Program-made: the position numbers and the translations under genes
Notes under the pieces: model-generated
Seen by the model: only the letters and a program-made list of their open reading frames with translations
What the model was told of the DNA's origin: nothing
Database searches by the model: none
Shown: in pieces, positions 32,226 to 44,918 of the stretch
Numbering within the stretch: position 1 is the stretch's first letter
Layout: the number at the start of each line of letters is the position of its first letter
Assembly (NCBI GenBank): GCA_039602395.1
Contig: JBCNJP010000006.1
Coordinates: 58,092,429-58,156,428 of the forward strand
DNA from: Deinandra increscens subsp. villosa
Lineage: Eukaryota; Streptophyta; Magnoliopsida; Asterales; Asteraceae
Length of the DNA: 64,000 nucleotides
Reading direction: 5' to 3'

Positions 32226-35200
32226 GGGGCTTTTACATATATACCCTTCCTAAGTCATTTTATTACATATATACCCAAACCTAAACCTTAATTACATATA
32301 TCCCCTTCCTAAACCATATATATTACATATTTACCCAATTCATTTAAAAAAAATTATTAAATGACTATAGTACCCTTAATGAGTATTTACATATATCCCC
32401 TTCTAATATGATCAATTACATATTTATCTAAAAAAACAAAAATGCCCCATTTTCACCTTATATATATATCATATATTTACATTTTCACATTCTAATTTCA
32501 TTAATTACGTATTTGTCTAAGAAAAACATAAATTACATATTTCACCTTCTACATTGCATATTTACAAATCTCATTAAAATTAACTTATTAAATGACTAGA
32601 AAAACATCTTTAAAAAAAATACGAATTCAAGATTTCATTTCAAAACACGAATCACTCATAATTGGCGAGTGTCTTAAACAAGTGCATATCAAAATAAAAA
32701 GTGCCAAAAATTCATCACGTCTTAAACAAGTACATATGAAATTACAAAGTGCCAAAATACATATGAGATATCAAGAATTCAACTTAGATTAATTATTTTC
32801 TCGCCGCCTTTTACTTGTTGATTCTTCATCTTGAGAAGCTGCATTTTTGCATGTTTTTTGACGATGTCCATATTCACCGCAACGCCCACATTTTTGTCTC
32901 TTCTTAGGCTCATCATTTGGTTTGATCCTATTCTTTCTCAGTCTTCCAGGCGGACGTTTGATTGCAGGTGGGTATATCTTCTCCCCAATATCCATATGTA
33001 CCCATTGATCTCTTGCAGGCATAGGGGAAACTTCTAAAGCATAAGCTAATTTAAACTTCTCAATAGTAAAATATGAATCAACAAAGTTGTCCCAATTTTC
33101 ATCCATTGTGAAAGTAATAAAAGCCGTTGCATGTATACATGGAACACCTCTAACCTGCCATACCCCACATGTACATGTTTTGTCATCAAGTGAAACATCC
33201 CAACGCCTGTCCATATATTTCACTTCAGCTCGGTTTTCTCCACTTCTGCAAACTTCATAGATACCCAAATTCTACATAACAATAAAATATATTAAACTAA
33301 CTCAAAAATATAATATGAAATATATGTAACAAATCATAAAAATATTACACTAACCTTGGAGATTTTGTTGAGATACCTCTTAGTTCTAGGTACCAACGTA
33401 CCCTTCCAAGTTTTTAGAAGTCTCCTCTTCTTATCTAGCCGTATCATAATCTTCTCCCTAATGCAATCAAGTAGGTCAATTACCGGTTTATAACGCGCAT
33501 CACCTATCCAAGAATTAAATGCCTCCAAAACATTGTTAGTCATATAATCATACGTTGCCATTATCCCAAATTTGCAACGACTCCATATACTCTTGTGATT
33601 CTCATCAAGATAAGTACGTACATCCTGACATGCTTCATCAATATCATTTAATACCTTCTCATGCTCGGTTATGCTATAGGTTCCAGCAGCTCTCTATAAA
33701 CTTTTAGAAAAGAATTCACCACGAAAATGTCTCTTAAAGTTACTATACAAGTGTCTAACACACTCTCTATGCTCGGATGTAGGATAAACATGTGTAATTG
33801 CAACCTCTAGTCCCTTTTGCATGTCTGATGATATAACTAGTCCATTAGGTGCACCGATTGCTTTCTTAAGTAATTCAAGAAACCATATCTAGGAACTTTT
33901 ATTTTCTGAATCAAGCACACCATAAGCGACTGGAAAAATAGAATTATTACCATCCACACTTGTAGCAGCAACTAGTACACCATTAAACTTCCCTTTTAGA
34001 TGACATGCATCTAAAGCAATATAGGGACGGAAACCATCAAGAAATCCCTTTAAGCAAGCTACTAATGAAATAAAACAGCGTAAAAAATAGTTTCTTGTTA
34101 CCTTTCATCTCATAGTCAACCTCAACGACACTTCCCGGGTTTCGTCTTAATAGTTCCTCTTTAAATTCATTCATCTGCAGGAATGAGTCTTCCCACTTCC
34201 CGTACATATCATTATAAGCTTGTTCTTTCCCTCGAAAGACTCTCATGTACGGCACATCAACATTATAATTTTTCATAATCCATTTCTGGAGTACTATTGG
34301 TGAGACATCCCCATCGGATTTTAGTTTATCTTTAAGCACACTTGCAATCCATCCTTGACTTGCCACCTTATTAGCTCCTTTTTTACTTTCGGTGCAAGAA
34401 TGTGGTTCTACAAGTGTTTTAACCTACATGATTTTATATGAATTTTGATTTTAACAACAATACTAAAACATACTTGATTTTATATAACACCATACCTCGA
34501 ATGTAATTCCGTCTTGCTGGATAGAAGCGTGTATTCTCCATTTGCATCCTAGGTCGACACACCTTGCTGTGACTCGTGTAGGTTCACTTTTCTCAGTGAA
34601 GTATGCAAATTCATTCGTGATTGCATAATGGACCAACGCTCTTCTAAATTCAATCACATTCTCAAATGTTGAGTTCACTTTAATAGTTCGACTATCCTTC
34701 TTATAATGTTCATCCCCACCATGTTCTTCACCATCAATTTCAACATCTGTACTATAGGAGCTATGATAACTCTCATCACTTAATGAATATTCGGATTCTT
34801 CCCCACCATGTACCAGAAGAACATCATCTTGTCCCCTACAAAAAGATGTGGAATCTCATAGAAAAACTAACTAAATTCTACTAAAAAAACAAACATTTAC
34901 CTTTGTTGCATCGAACTTGTCTCAACATTAGTATTTTTCATCACATAAACGGTGGATTCTTTATCCACATGATACATATTAAGCATCAATTAAAACTTGT
35001 CATTGGAATCAACCTTTATGAAAGCTACATACTCAGTGGTATATTTGTCAATGCAATAAAGCGACAAAGTAAGTTCTCTATTTAAAGGATAATGAGTGGC
35101 AACCTCTTCAATCAAATTATCAAAATTGTATACACCCGAGTCAATATAAATGCTTTTTTGAAAGCCAAAACAATATCGTTGTGTTGATGAGTTCTTAGCT

Positions 35201-35924
35201 AACCGAAAGTATCCTCCATATCTTAGTTTTATCTTGTACTTTGATGATTGAGTTCCAATAACATCAATATTTTCTTCTTCCATAATAAATCAACCTAACA
35301 ATTATAAAACAAACCAAAAAAATATTAATCAACTTTAATAATAAATATGTAAATAGTAATTCTGATTCAATTTGCTATGAGCAAACCCACGTTCCTCATG
35401 ATCAGAATATTTTAATTTATAAAATTCTTTGATTACCATTCTTTTACAAAAGCTTCAAGTAAACGAAGGAAGACTATTTTTCACAGTGTGTAGGTGATCG
35501 ATCCTCATATCACAAGAAATAGCATAAAGTAAATCAAAGTTCAGATTATATATTTGCGAACTTGGAATGGAGGCAATGCTTCAATGGAGGCAAAATCGAA
35601 CCTGTGAGACGAAGGCAGCGCTTCAATGGAGGCAAATCGGACCTGTGGAATGGAGGCAGTGCTTGAATGTGTAAAAACCCTAAAATCGTACCTGTGGGAG
35701 ATCGCAAATTGAGAAGGGATTGGAGGAGTGTGAAGGGTCGTTCTATTCACGTACAGATGAGATGAGAGGGCGATATATGTGGAATTTTTTATTTTGTTTC
35801 CTATAAAATTGAGAAGGGTAGTTGTGTAATTTCCTTAGTGAAAGGGGAAATATGTAATTGATTTTTAGAGCTAGGTATATATGTAATAAATCCCCTTAGT
35901 AAGGGGATATATGTAAAAACTCCC
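32226..35924 (-). mobile_element. MULE (MuDR-type DNA transposon), nearly complete
   Basis: Imperfect terminal inverted repeats of about 50 bp start GGGGCTTTTACATATATACC on the left and GGGAGTTTTTACATATATCC on the right (read inward). The exact 8-bp duplication TTATATAA flanks both ends (32218-32225, 35925-35932). It carries one transposase gene on the minus strand (32789-35283). The left 350 bp and right 170 bp are filled with TTACATAT-type words. The host sequence on both sides is the Athila-C LTR. MULEs usually give 9-bp duplications, so 8 bp is slightly short. Confidence 0.88.
32789..35283 (-). pseudogene. mudrA: MuDR-like transposase with PB1-like N-terminus
   Basis: Reading on the minus strand. 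A PB1-like N-terminal domain (KIKLRYGGYFRLAKNSSTQR, from 35283) is followed by an acidic linker, a MuDR DNA-binding domain (FRRALVHYAITNEFAYF, CKWRIHA; about 34500-34680), the catalytic core with D in IALDACHLKGKF and D in ISSDMQKGL and E in NNVLEAFNSW, and a SWIM finger (CTCGVWQVRGVPCIHA; about 33145-33190). A zinc knuckle (CGRCGEYGHRQKTC) closes it. Three introns with GT...AG ends are visible at about 34836-34900, 34425-34496 and 33276-33353. Defects are few: a stop at 34990-34992, a frameshift near 34085, and TAG codons near 33890 and 33695 where Trp is expected. It may have been active recently or be mobilised by relatives. Confidence 0.82.
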
Positions 35925-37576
35925 TTATATAAACCCGCATGCGGTGCCAATTAAAAAAGATTCCACCCTAATCAATTATTGTGACGGCAAATTTTTTTGG
36001 AGGGGCTTCGACAATTAATTCACAGCCGACGTAAGCAACTCAGAGACGATTTTGGACGGAAGAGAAGATCAAGGATCGAGAGGAAGCATTCGGGATCAAA
36101 TCATTCGACTATTATTCTTAATTCAGGGTTCTAATTTCTTTCTTGTTTCTTGTAATCACTTGACCAAACTATGTTCTTGAACCAAGTTTTAGACTTCATT
36201 AATTTTTCTGTCAAGAATATGATTGTTGGCTAAGTTTTTTTAAGCCACCTAGACTAATGATGATTTTTTAGTGTTAATTACTTTACTCGGTTTATGTAAC
36301 TTATTATTGATGGATGATTGCTCTATTAAATTCCTTTAATTTTCTGCAATTGTATGCATATGCATGTTATAATTAGGGTTTTGAATATTAGTTAATGCTG
36401 AGATTGCCTTCGAATGTCTTTCGGGTTGGGTAATTTCTCTAAAGTCGCTAGCTTTAGGGTTAGTAACCGAAGAGTGGTTTAGGAGACGTCCAGAGCCATA
36501 GTTGTTAATTAATATTTATTACTTTAATTGTAATGTTCTGTCTATCTAGAGACCCAAAAGGTAATGGATTGTCGGGGTAATCGAGTTAGCTAATGGAATT
36601 TGAGAATAATTGTCCCAAAAGGAAATTGTCTAGGTTATGTGGTTAACTTGTTATTCCGTGTTAATTGCAGTTATTAGAGGTAGTTCTGGCTATTTTAGGG
36701 TGCCTTAGATTGTTTCGAGGGTGGCTAGGATAGTTAAAGTGGGATGTACTCAAAAGGTGAACCACTTGTCAGAGCGTTAGAGTTATCAATTAGGAAGTAC
36801 TCAAAAGGTGAACTAATGAAGCCGGTAAGCATATTCCAACTGTTAGTTATTCTATTAGTAACATCCGGAGAGTGATTCGGGGGCTCGTAGAGTTTCTATA
36901 GGTTGTGTGTCAAGATCCCGGTTCCATCAGAATAGTCATAGCCGAGTGAGGTCGTTAATATTAATTAGGATTCTAGGTCTAGGTGGTACCTTTCTCGTTC
37001 TTGATTTTATCCTAAGTTCTTTCGTGTCGGTTGTTAGTAGCTAATTAATTTAGTTAATTTAATTCTTTATTCACATTTAAATCAAAATCACTCAAATTTT
37101 CCTGTTCATAGAGTCCTAGGTTAGAGTCTTGTTACATAGTGTCCTTAGGTTCGATATCCGGTCTTACATAGTGTCCTTAGTTTCGGTAAAATTATGTGTG
37201 TCTAGGTCTAGGTTTAGGTCTAGGATTAGTTAGTATTTTTAGAGTCGTTCCGAACACATCAATTACCCAAACGATAGGAGAGGTGATATCCTCTCAAACC
37301 TTAGAAGGTATGCTAGATACCTTAAATGGAGGAGAGATGGTCAGTCTCTAACTTAGGAGAAATACATGCCCGGCTTCATGCATCCAGGGTCATGTACCTA
37401 TTTCCATTCAATTTTCTTGGACACAAGAGTTAATAGATTTTATAGAGAGTGATAAAAAATAAAAATAAAACAGAAGTATGTACTAATAAAGAATGTAAGA
37501 CAAATACCTTGAACGATTTCTTAATTAGGAGAAATACCTGGGATACAGCATCCCGGGGTACCAAACTTACATAGGA

Positions 37577-40500
37577 TAGGCTTTTAAGTGAAATGCATTC
37601 CATGGTCTTAGTAATAATTCACCTTCCATGTTGGCAAGCCAATATGCCCCCTTACCTGCCTATGAGTCAATCAAGTAGGGACCTTCCCATTTAGGGGCTA
37701 ACTTACCATCCCGTGGATTCGTCGTGTTTTGAAATGCTTTCCTTAGAACCAAGTCTCATACCTTGAATCTTCGGATACATACATGTATGTTGTAGGTTTT
37801 AGAGATTCTTTGTTGATATGCAGCATTCTCTAGGCAGCTTGTTCTCGTAGCTCATCCACGGTGTCAAGGTCGTCGGTCGGGGATTCGTTATTTACGTCCT
37901 GGTTTGACTGATAACCCTGAATGTTGGGACCACCATTTCTGTCAGAATGACTGCCTCTAGTACCAAAGACCAAGGAAAATGGAGCCTGGCCCGTGGCATT
38001 CTTGGATGTGGTCCAATCAGCCCACAATGCTAATGGTAGTTCTTCTGCCCATTTTCCCTTCTTCTCCTTGAGCCTTTTCTTCAAATTGTTGATAATGATC
38101 TTATTACTAGACTCTGCATGGCCACTAGCCTGAGGATGCATTGGTGTAGAAGTTATCATTTTTATCCCCTAACTCTCACAGAATCCAGTAGTCCTCGTAC
38201 CAATGAATTGAGATCCATTGTCACGCACTATTTCAGAGGGTATGCCAAATCTTGTTCTGATATTCCTCTTGATGAACGAGATGACTTCTTTTTCTCTGAC
38301 TTGGACATATGCTTCAGCCTTTATCCACTTTGAAAAGTAATCAGTCATTGCCAACATAAAGACTTTTCCTCATGGCGCCCTGGGTAGCATTCCCACGATG
38401 TCCATTTCCCATTTCATATAGGGCCAGGATGCAGGGATAGGATACAAGGGTTCAGCGGTTGGTGAGGAATGTTGGCGTGTCTCTGGCAAGCATCACATTT
38501 AAGGGCAAAATCCTGGGAGTCCTTTCTTAAGGATGGCAAAAATAGCCTGTTCTCAGAATTTTAGACATTAGAGACCTGCCCCCTGTATGGTTTCGACAGT
38601 CGCCTTCATGGATGTCTTTGAGTACTTCATGAGTTTCGTCATCTTCCAAGCATCTTAGGTATGTACCTACAACAGATTTTTTATACAATTTTCCTTTTAT
38701 AAGAACATACCTGGCCATTTGGTTCTGAATGCCCTAGTATCCTTTTCTTCTTTTGGGATGGAACCATTCTGTAGATAGTCTATGACAGGTCTGGTCCAGG
38801 ACGACGAATCATCCTGGGAATCAGGACACTCTCCATCCTGGGAATTGGATGCTAAGACCCTGCCCCTAGGATCAATGTCTTCTAGATTCGCTTGTTGGTT
38901 GATTGCTGGGCTTAGTATATGGATTATGAGGATGTGTGTGTCTTCCATTGCTTTGAATGCTGACCCCGGGTTTGCTAGTGCATCTGCCTCAGCATTTTCA
39001 TCCCTGGGTACTTGCTGTATGTTGAAAGTTTGAAAATCCTTGGATATGGCCTTCACAATTTCTAGGTACTTGGGCTTCTCCCCTTTCACTGCATAAGATC
39101 CATTGAAATGATTAGTTAAAAGTAGGGAATCGACATATACCTGGATGTTCTGGATCCCAAGATGCAAGGCTAGCTGTAAGCCAGCAATCAGGGCTTCATA
39201 CTCCGCTTCATTGTTAGTCGCCTGGAATTCACACCTCACAGCCTGGGGTATCATGTCCCCCTATGGCGATTTCAGTATGATTCCAAGGACTGTCCCCCTA
39301 ACATTGGATGCCCCATCTGTAAATAGGGTCCAACATCCTGAGAAATCTTCTTCCTGCAGGCTTTGAAATTCTTGCTCTGCTTCATTTTGGATATCGCTAC
39401 TGAAATCAGCCACAAAGTCTGCTAGAGCTTGTGATTTTATGGTTGTTCTTGCTTCATAGACCAGGTTGTAAGCACTCAACTTCAGGGACCATTTCGCCAT
39501 CCTACCTGACATCTCAGGTTTTCTCAAGACGGACTTTATAGGGTAGTTAGTTTTCACATGTATAGTATGAGTCTCAAAATAATGTCTAAGTTTAGTAAAA
39601 TCCATACTTAGGGCTAATATAAGTTTCTCTAAATGCGAATACCTAGATTCAGTATCAAGAAGACTCTTACTTACATAATACATCGAGTGTTGTTGACCCT
39701 CTGCATCCTTGGTTAGGACTGCACTTACCGTATTCCTTGAAACTGCAAGGTACAAGGACAATGGTTCCCCTGGATTTGGCTTCATCAGGAGAGGCGCTGA
39801 GGATAGATATGACTTCAAATCCTATAAGGCTTGCTCATGCTGGGATGTCCATTTGAACTTTTTGTTCTTTCTTAGGATGTCATAGAAATCTCGGCATCTC
39901 TCCGAGGATTTGGAGATAAATCTATTTAGGGCTGCAACCCGGCATGTCAGCCTTTGTACATCCTTGGTTGATTCTGGTGACTTCAGATTCTCAATGGCAC
40001 GGATTTGTTCTGGACTAGCTTCAATTCCTCTTTTGGTCACCATGTAACCCAGGAATTTACCGGCACCCACTCTAAAATGCCACTTCTCTGGATTCAGCTT
40101 CATATTGTACTTGTCCAAGATATCAAAATATTATTTAACATCCTGGACATGGGTGCTGACATTCAGGGATTTTACCACCATGTCGTCTATATACACCTCC
40201 ATAGTTTCTCCTAGCTTTTCTTTGAACATCATATTCACCAATCTTTGGTAGGTTGCCCCTGCATTTTTCAATCCAAAGGGCATAACAAGATAACAATAAA
40301 TACATGTGGGCGTGATGAACGTTGTATCCTCCTGATCACTTGGCTCCATTTGAATTTGTTAAAATCCTGAGGTGACATCCATAAATGTTAACATTTCATG
40401 ACCTGCCGTTGCATCTACCATGGAGTCAATGTGTGGTAAGGGAATAGGGTCTTTAAAACATGCACGGTTCAGGTCCGTGTAATCTACACAGACCCTCCAT

Positions 40501-40984
40501 TTGCCATTTTTCTTCTCCACTACCACCACATTGGCCAACCATCTTGGGAACTTGACTTCTCTGATCATCTTGTTCTTCAAGAGACGGTCCACTTCCTCTT
40601 GGATTATCACATACTTTTCAGGAGCATACTTTCTTCTCTTTTGATGCACGGGCCTGTAAGAGGGATCAATACCAAGTTTATGTGTTATAACATTTTTTGA
40701 TATACATGTCATATCTTCAGTATTCCATGCAAATATCGACATTCTGGATCTGAGGAATTCCACCAGCTCTTTCTCAATAGAGCCAGGAATGTTAGTGCCA
40801 ATTGACACTTTTCTCCCAGGATGCAAGGGATCTAGGACTATTTGCTTGACATCCTGCTCCCTTGCCTCTAGGACGTCCCTGGACTTCTTCTTTAATTGCT
40901 ATCCTTGACGGGCCTTTGCTGAGATCTTCATAGATGATGTGTAGCAGTCCTTTGCCTCTTGCTGATCGCTGTGGATGGTGACCA
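37577..40984 (-). pseudogene. pol: Tat polyprotein: RT, RNase H, second RNase H, integrase
   Basis: RT from about 40826: MIREVKFPRWLANVVVVEKK, GKWRVCVDYTDLNRAC, a stop at 40359-40361 near SGF, then MPFGLKNAGATYQRLVN and the catalytic VYIDDMVVKS (about 40175-40205). RNase H: LYLAVSRNTVSAVL, MYYVSKSLLDTESRY. Second RNase H: WTLFTDGASNVRG, NNEAEYEALIAGLQLAL, VYVDSLLL, ENAEADALA. Integrase: a damaged zinc region (HEGDCRNHTGG, CDACQRHA), then AMTDYFSKWIKAEA, IVRDNGSQF and HAESSNKI giving D-D-E, and a chromodomain-less tail with KLAPKWEGPYLI ending near 37580. Stops at 39822, 39259, 38527 and others break the frame. The copy is non-functional. Confidence 0.85.
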
Positions 40985-43282
40985 CCCCCAGGGTGTTGGT
41001 AGTTTGACACACTGATGGTAGGTCGAGGGGACATCTTTCATGTCATGAATCCAAGGTCTGCCCAGGATGATGTTATACCCGGATGGAGCATCCATGACAC
41101 AAAAGTGTTGCATCAAGTTCACGCCCTCAATGTATACTGGGAGCTTCACCTCTCCTAAGGTGTTCTTTGTTTCACCACTCAAACCCACGAGGACCGTGTA
41201 TTTGGCGACGATCTCATCCTGGGATATCCCCATCTTGGTCAATGTTTCAAGTTGAATGATGTTCACAGAACTGACCCCGTCAATCAGGATCCTCTTCACG
41301 AAGTGGTTGGCTATATAGAGCGTGATCACGAGCCCATCATGATGAGGTTCCATGACGTTGCACCTGTCGTCTTCCCCAAAGGTGACGTCTTTCACATCTG
41401 CTTGTACTGAGGCTTTGACTGGCTTCCTGGGTACATCTGATTTGGCTTCCCTTGCGTGCCTTTTAGCTGCAGAGTAAGAAGTACCACATATATCAGATCC
41501 ACCAGAAATAAAATAAATTACCTTTGCATCCGGGGATCGGGATGCTGCTCGCTCAGGGTGTCCGCATGATCTGTCTGCATCCTGGATCTGGTCAGTGCCC
41601 CTGGATTTAGCAGGCTGATCTGCGCCCTTGGATTTATCCTTCTTCCTCCCTAAGAGCTCCTTCAGGAAGCCTTTGCTCAACAGGTAGCTGATTTCCTTGC
41701 GCATGGCTATGCAATCCTCGGTCACATGGCCAAAATCCTCATGGTATGCACACCATTTGGACTTGTCCTTCCAGGAAGTTGGTTTATCTGTCTTCCTGGG
41801 CCACCTTGCTTTGTCCACCAAATCCTGCATAGCATTAATCACACCTGCAACATCAGTAGCAAAACAGAACTCATTAAAAGTAGGGTATTCTTCATCATCC
41901 TCGTCTTCACCCTGATCAACCCTGTTAACCCTAGGATTATCGAGTTTAGAATAGGGTTTAGGCCTCTGGGACCTAGGGTGTACTAGCTCTGATTTCCTGT
42001 TAGAGGAGTCATATCCTGGGACTGCATTCACTTTCTCCTGCATCTTCTTGTCCTCTTCAAGTCTGATGAATCGTATGGCCCTATGCCTTACTTCATCAAG
42101 CCTGTGACAAGGGTTCATCACAAGATCTTGATAGAAGGGTGAATCCTTCTTGAGACCCATTTTAAACGCTTAGACAGTGGTAGCCATATCCATGTTGGGA
42201 ATATCTAGGGTCTCCATGCCAAACCTGTTCACATAATTCCTGAGAGACTCGTAAGCATCCTCGGTAACTCTGTAAAGATCACTCGTCAGTTTTTTAAAAC
42301 TGCGACTACAAGAGAACTGGTTATTGAACAAATTAATCAAATGAGAAAAAGATGTGATAGAAAAGGGTGGAACACTCATCAGCCACTTCAAAGCTGAGCC
42401 TGTGAGTGTTGACCCAAAACCTTTCCATAGACATGCCTCCTTGATCTCAGGGGGCATATAGATTACTTCCATCCTTTCCATATACTGGGCTACATGTTCC
42501 TCCGGGTCAGTTGTGCCATCGTACAGCTTCATGTTAGGACTTTGGAACCTTTTGGGTATTTCTACGTCACATATTGGGGGAGCAAACCTTGAAAGTCGAT
42601 GACTCACCGGTGCTACTTCAGGGATGGGTTGGACCACCCCAGGAACACTCGAGATCATTTCTTTTAATTTCTTGAGCTCCTTGGCCACTGCTGGGCTAAG
42701 ACCTGCGTCCTACACATATCCATTAGTATAAGCATTAAGATTAGGGGTTCCGAGGATGTTACCAGTATCCTGGGTAGTGGTGCCCCCAGGATTCGTGGTG
42801 GATTCCCTGATTGTAGACATTCTAGTTCCATTAGCCAGGGTAGTGTAAGCAGTGGCAAATGCAGGTCTTGGATCTATAATTTGGACGTCATCTGGTAGGA
42901 TAGACCCATTCCTGGGACTATTGAATTGTAGTCTACTCCTGGCCTGAATAGGAGACTTGGGTGTATGATCCACCCTGTTCATCTCCGATCTCAGCCTAGC
43001 CATCTCTCCAAGCACATCCTGGTTCACTTTCTGTTGTTGCTCCATGTACTGCTGCATCTTTGCGAACATGGTAAGGAATTCATCATTAGAGACCAGTATT
43101 AGGATTTCTCCACCACGGATTGGTCCCGTGACACCCTGATTGGCTGATCGACTGGTGTTGCGGTTCACGGTACTTGTTGTTGATGTGGTAACCCGTGGCG
43201 GTGGAGGAGGTAGGACAGTGCTAGCTGCAGAAGAGGCGTTCATAGGGGTAGACGCATTCGAGGTACTTGGTTGTGTTGCCAT
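40985..43282 (-). pseudogene. gag-pro: Tat gag and protease
   Basis: Starts at ATG 43282, about 75 bases after the primer-binding site. A low-complexity Ser/Thr/Pro N-terminus precedes the gag core (KLYDGTTDPEEHVAQYMERM, WLMSVPPFSITSFSHLINLF). Stops at 42710-42712 (TAG) and 42170-42172 (TAA) are in frame; both would be Gln by one transition. A zinc-like WCAYHEDFGHVTEDC lies near 41730. The protease shows RILIDGVSSVNII where active members have D-G-G-S-S, so a Gly is replaced by Val. VLGRPWIHDMKDVPSTYHQC is read as IILGRPWIHDM and marks the protease end. A frameshift in a G run near 40990 separates this from pol. Confidence 0.85.
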
Positions 43283-43355
43283 TTTTTGATAATTTTATAT
43301 AAAATCAAGTTAAAAATGAATCTAACAAGAGTTTGGAAAAAGATTGACACTAATT

Positions 43356-43373
43356 GCCCCACGGTGGGCGCCA
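43356..43373 (-). promoter_or_regulatory. Primer-binding site of the Tat element
   Basis: On the minus strand TGGCGCCCACCGTGGGGC follows the LTR end CA by three bases (ATT). The tRNA is not assigned with confidence; the position and TGG start are diagnostic of a retrotransposon primer site. Confidence 0.8.
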
Positions 43374-43376
43374 AAT

Positions 43377-44082
43377 TGTTTTGCCAAAAAAATACAAGAC
43401 TTAATTTTGTAACCATATTAGTATGCGAGGTTAGGTGCCTTGAATGCTAAGTTTATAAAATCAAGTTTACCGGTTAAAATCCTAGGTTTAAATGAAAAAA
43501 ATGGAAACACAAACGTTAATTTCCCTGGATGCAACTAAGAACACCGAGATTTTTGAGGGGAAAAAACCCTTAACCCTTGGATGTCTCCAAGAGCCGCCGA
43601 CATAAAAAAACCCCTTGGCAACGATAACACACGTTTCCCATTTATTCCAATGAAAACTAATTCGAGTACAAGTGTTTGCGGCTTGTTTGCTAAGTGGTAG
43701 TGTGAGTACAGGTGATCGAGAGTGAAAAAATCAAGTCCTATGCCACATTTAAATACATAAGAAACCTAACTAACATCCCTAGATTCTAGGGATACTCTTT
43801 CCAACGGCTTGCGACTATTATTGACCGAGTTTAATGGCGGGTCTTCTTCCTCACGTTTATGCCAGACCTTGACCGAGTCCATATGACCGTTATCCACACG
43901 TTCGTACCTGGCTCGATCAGCATAAAGTCAAGAAAACGTTAGTAAAGGATGCCTCAGCATGCTTGGTATCCGTGCATGCTAGGATCAGTTAGTATAAACA
44001 AATAGTCCCTGGATGCATGACATCCTGGGATATAAATCACTTAACGGTACCGAGAATATAAATTGAAACCCAGGGCATAATA
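43377..44082 (-). repeat. Tat element 5' LTR
   Basis: 706 bp. On the minus strand it starts TATTATGCCCTGGG (first base changed from the expected TGTTATACCC) and ends CAAAACA. It is homologous to the plus-strand LTR at 44221-44917, so the two form a head-to-head inverted pair. It contains several CATCCAGG and CCTGGATG words. Confidence 0.8.
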
Positions 44083-44917
44083 TGAAGAGACGTGGGTGAT
44101 GATTGTGGAGAAGCTATTCCTAAATGAGCGGACCGGATTAAAGTAGCTCTGATGAGTTATCGCAATTCAAAAAATTCACAGCTGTGAATCTTATCCACAA
44201 GCTTTGAATATAGGGGCAATTGTTATACCCTGGATTCTGGCCTAAGTTTTACTAATGATATTTGACAGGTTTAAACCCCAGGATGTCATACATCCAGGGA
44301 CTGCATGTTTATTTTGCCTAACCCCAGCATGCAGGGGCATCGTTACTAACAAATTTCCTTTGACTTTATTTGATCTTTAGTCAGGTACGAAGGATTGAAT
44401 AACGGTCAAATGGACTTGGTTAAGGCCTGGAACAAGCGTGGAGACGAAGACTGGCCACCAAACTCGGTCAATAACAGCTTCAAGTCGTTGGAATAACGAT
44501 CCCAAGAATCTCGGAATTATAGTTAGGAACTCGTTGTATTTAAACGTGGCTTAGGGTTTATTTTACACACTTACGAACACTTGTATTCTCACTCACTCAC
44601 TTAGCATCAGCCGCATTCAATTGTACTCGAACTTCTTTTCAGTGGAATAAACGGGTAACGTGTGTTATCATTGCCAAGGGGTTTTTTTTTGTGCCGGCGG
44701 CTCTTGGAGACATCCAGGGGTTAAGGGCTTTTTCCCCTCAAAAATCTTGGTGTTCTTGCTTGCATCCACGGAATTCATCGATTGTGTTTGCATCTAATCT
44801 ATTTTGTCCTTGAATTTAAACTCTTTTTATCAATTCAATATATTTTACATCCAGGGCACCTAACCTCACAAACTAATTTGGTAACGAAATTGTTCTTAGA
44901 AAATTTTAGCCAAAACA
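44083..44917 (+). repeat. 3' end and LTR of a related plus-strand Tat element
   Basis: 138 bp of internal sequence ends in the polypurine-like ATAGGGGCAAT (44210-44220), followed by an LTR that starts TGTTATACCCTGG at 44221 and ends CCAAAACA at 44917 (697 bp). It has no coding part. It meets the Helitron open frame directly at 44918, so the Helitron was truncated or interrupted here. No target duplication can be tested. Confidence 0.8.
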
Positions 44918-44918
44918 T

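Larger units (their letters stand above)
30765..37261 (+). mobile_element. Athila-C: 3' untranslated region and 3' LTR, split by a MULE
   Basis: 30779-31672 matches the Athila-B 3' untranslated region in order and content and ends in the tract AAGTGTGGGGATG. The LTR starts TGATGTGTTGC at 31673 and ends CGAACACATCA at 37261, giving inverted termini TGATGTGTT/AACACATCA. Without the MULE and one target duplication it would be about 1.88 kb, matching Athila LTR size. No Athila-C coding sequence is present: the left side is the RT gene at 25086-30778. The stretches 31673-32217 and 35933-37261 contain no gene. Confidence 0.75.
37262..44082 (-). mobile_element. Tat-lineage Ty3-gypsy element, 3' LTR missing
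   Basis: On the minus strand: 5' LTR (44082-43377), primer-binding site, gag, protease, RT, RNase H, a second RNase H, integrase and about 300 bp of 3' untranslated DNA. A second RNase H (archaeal-like) between the first RNase H and integrase is the known hallmark of the Tat lineage. The 3' LTR is absent: at 37261/37262 the sequence meets the Athila-C LTR end. The untranslated part (37262-37576) has no gene and contains CATCCAGGG and ATCCCGGGG words also found in the LTR. Confidence 0.85.
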
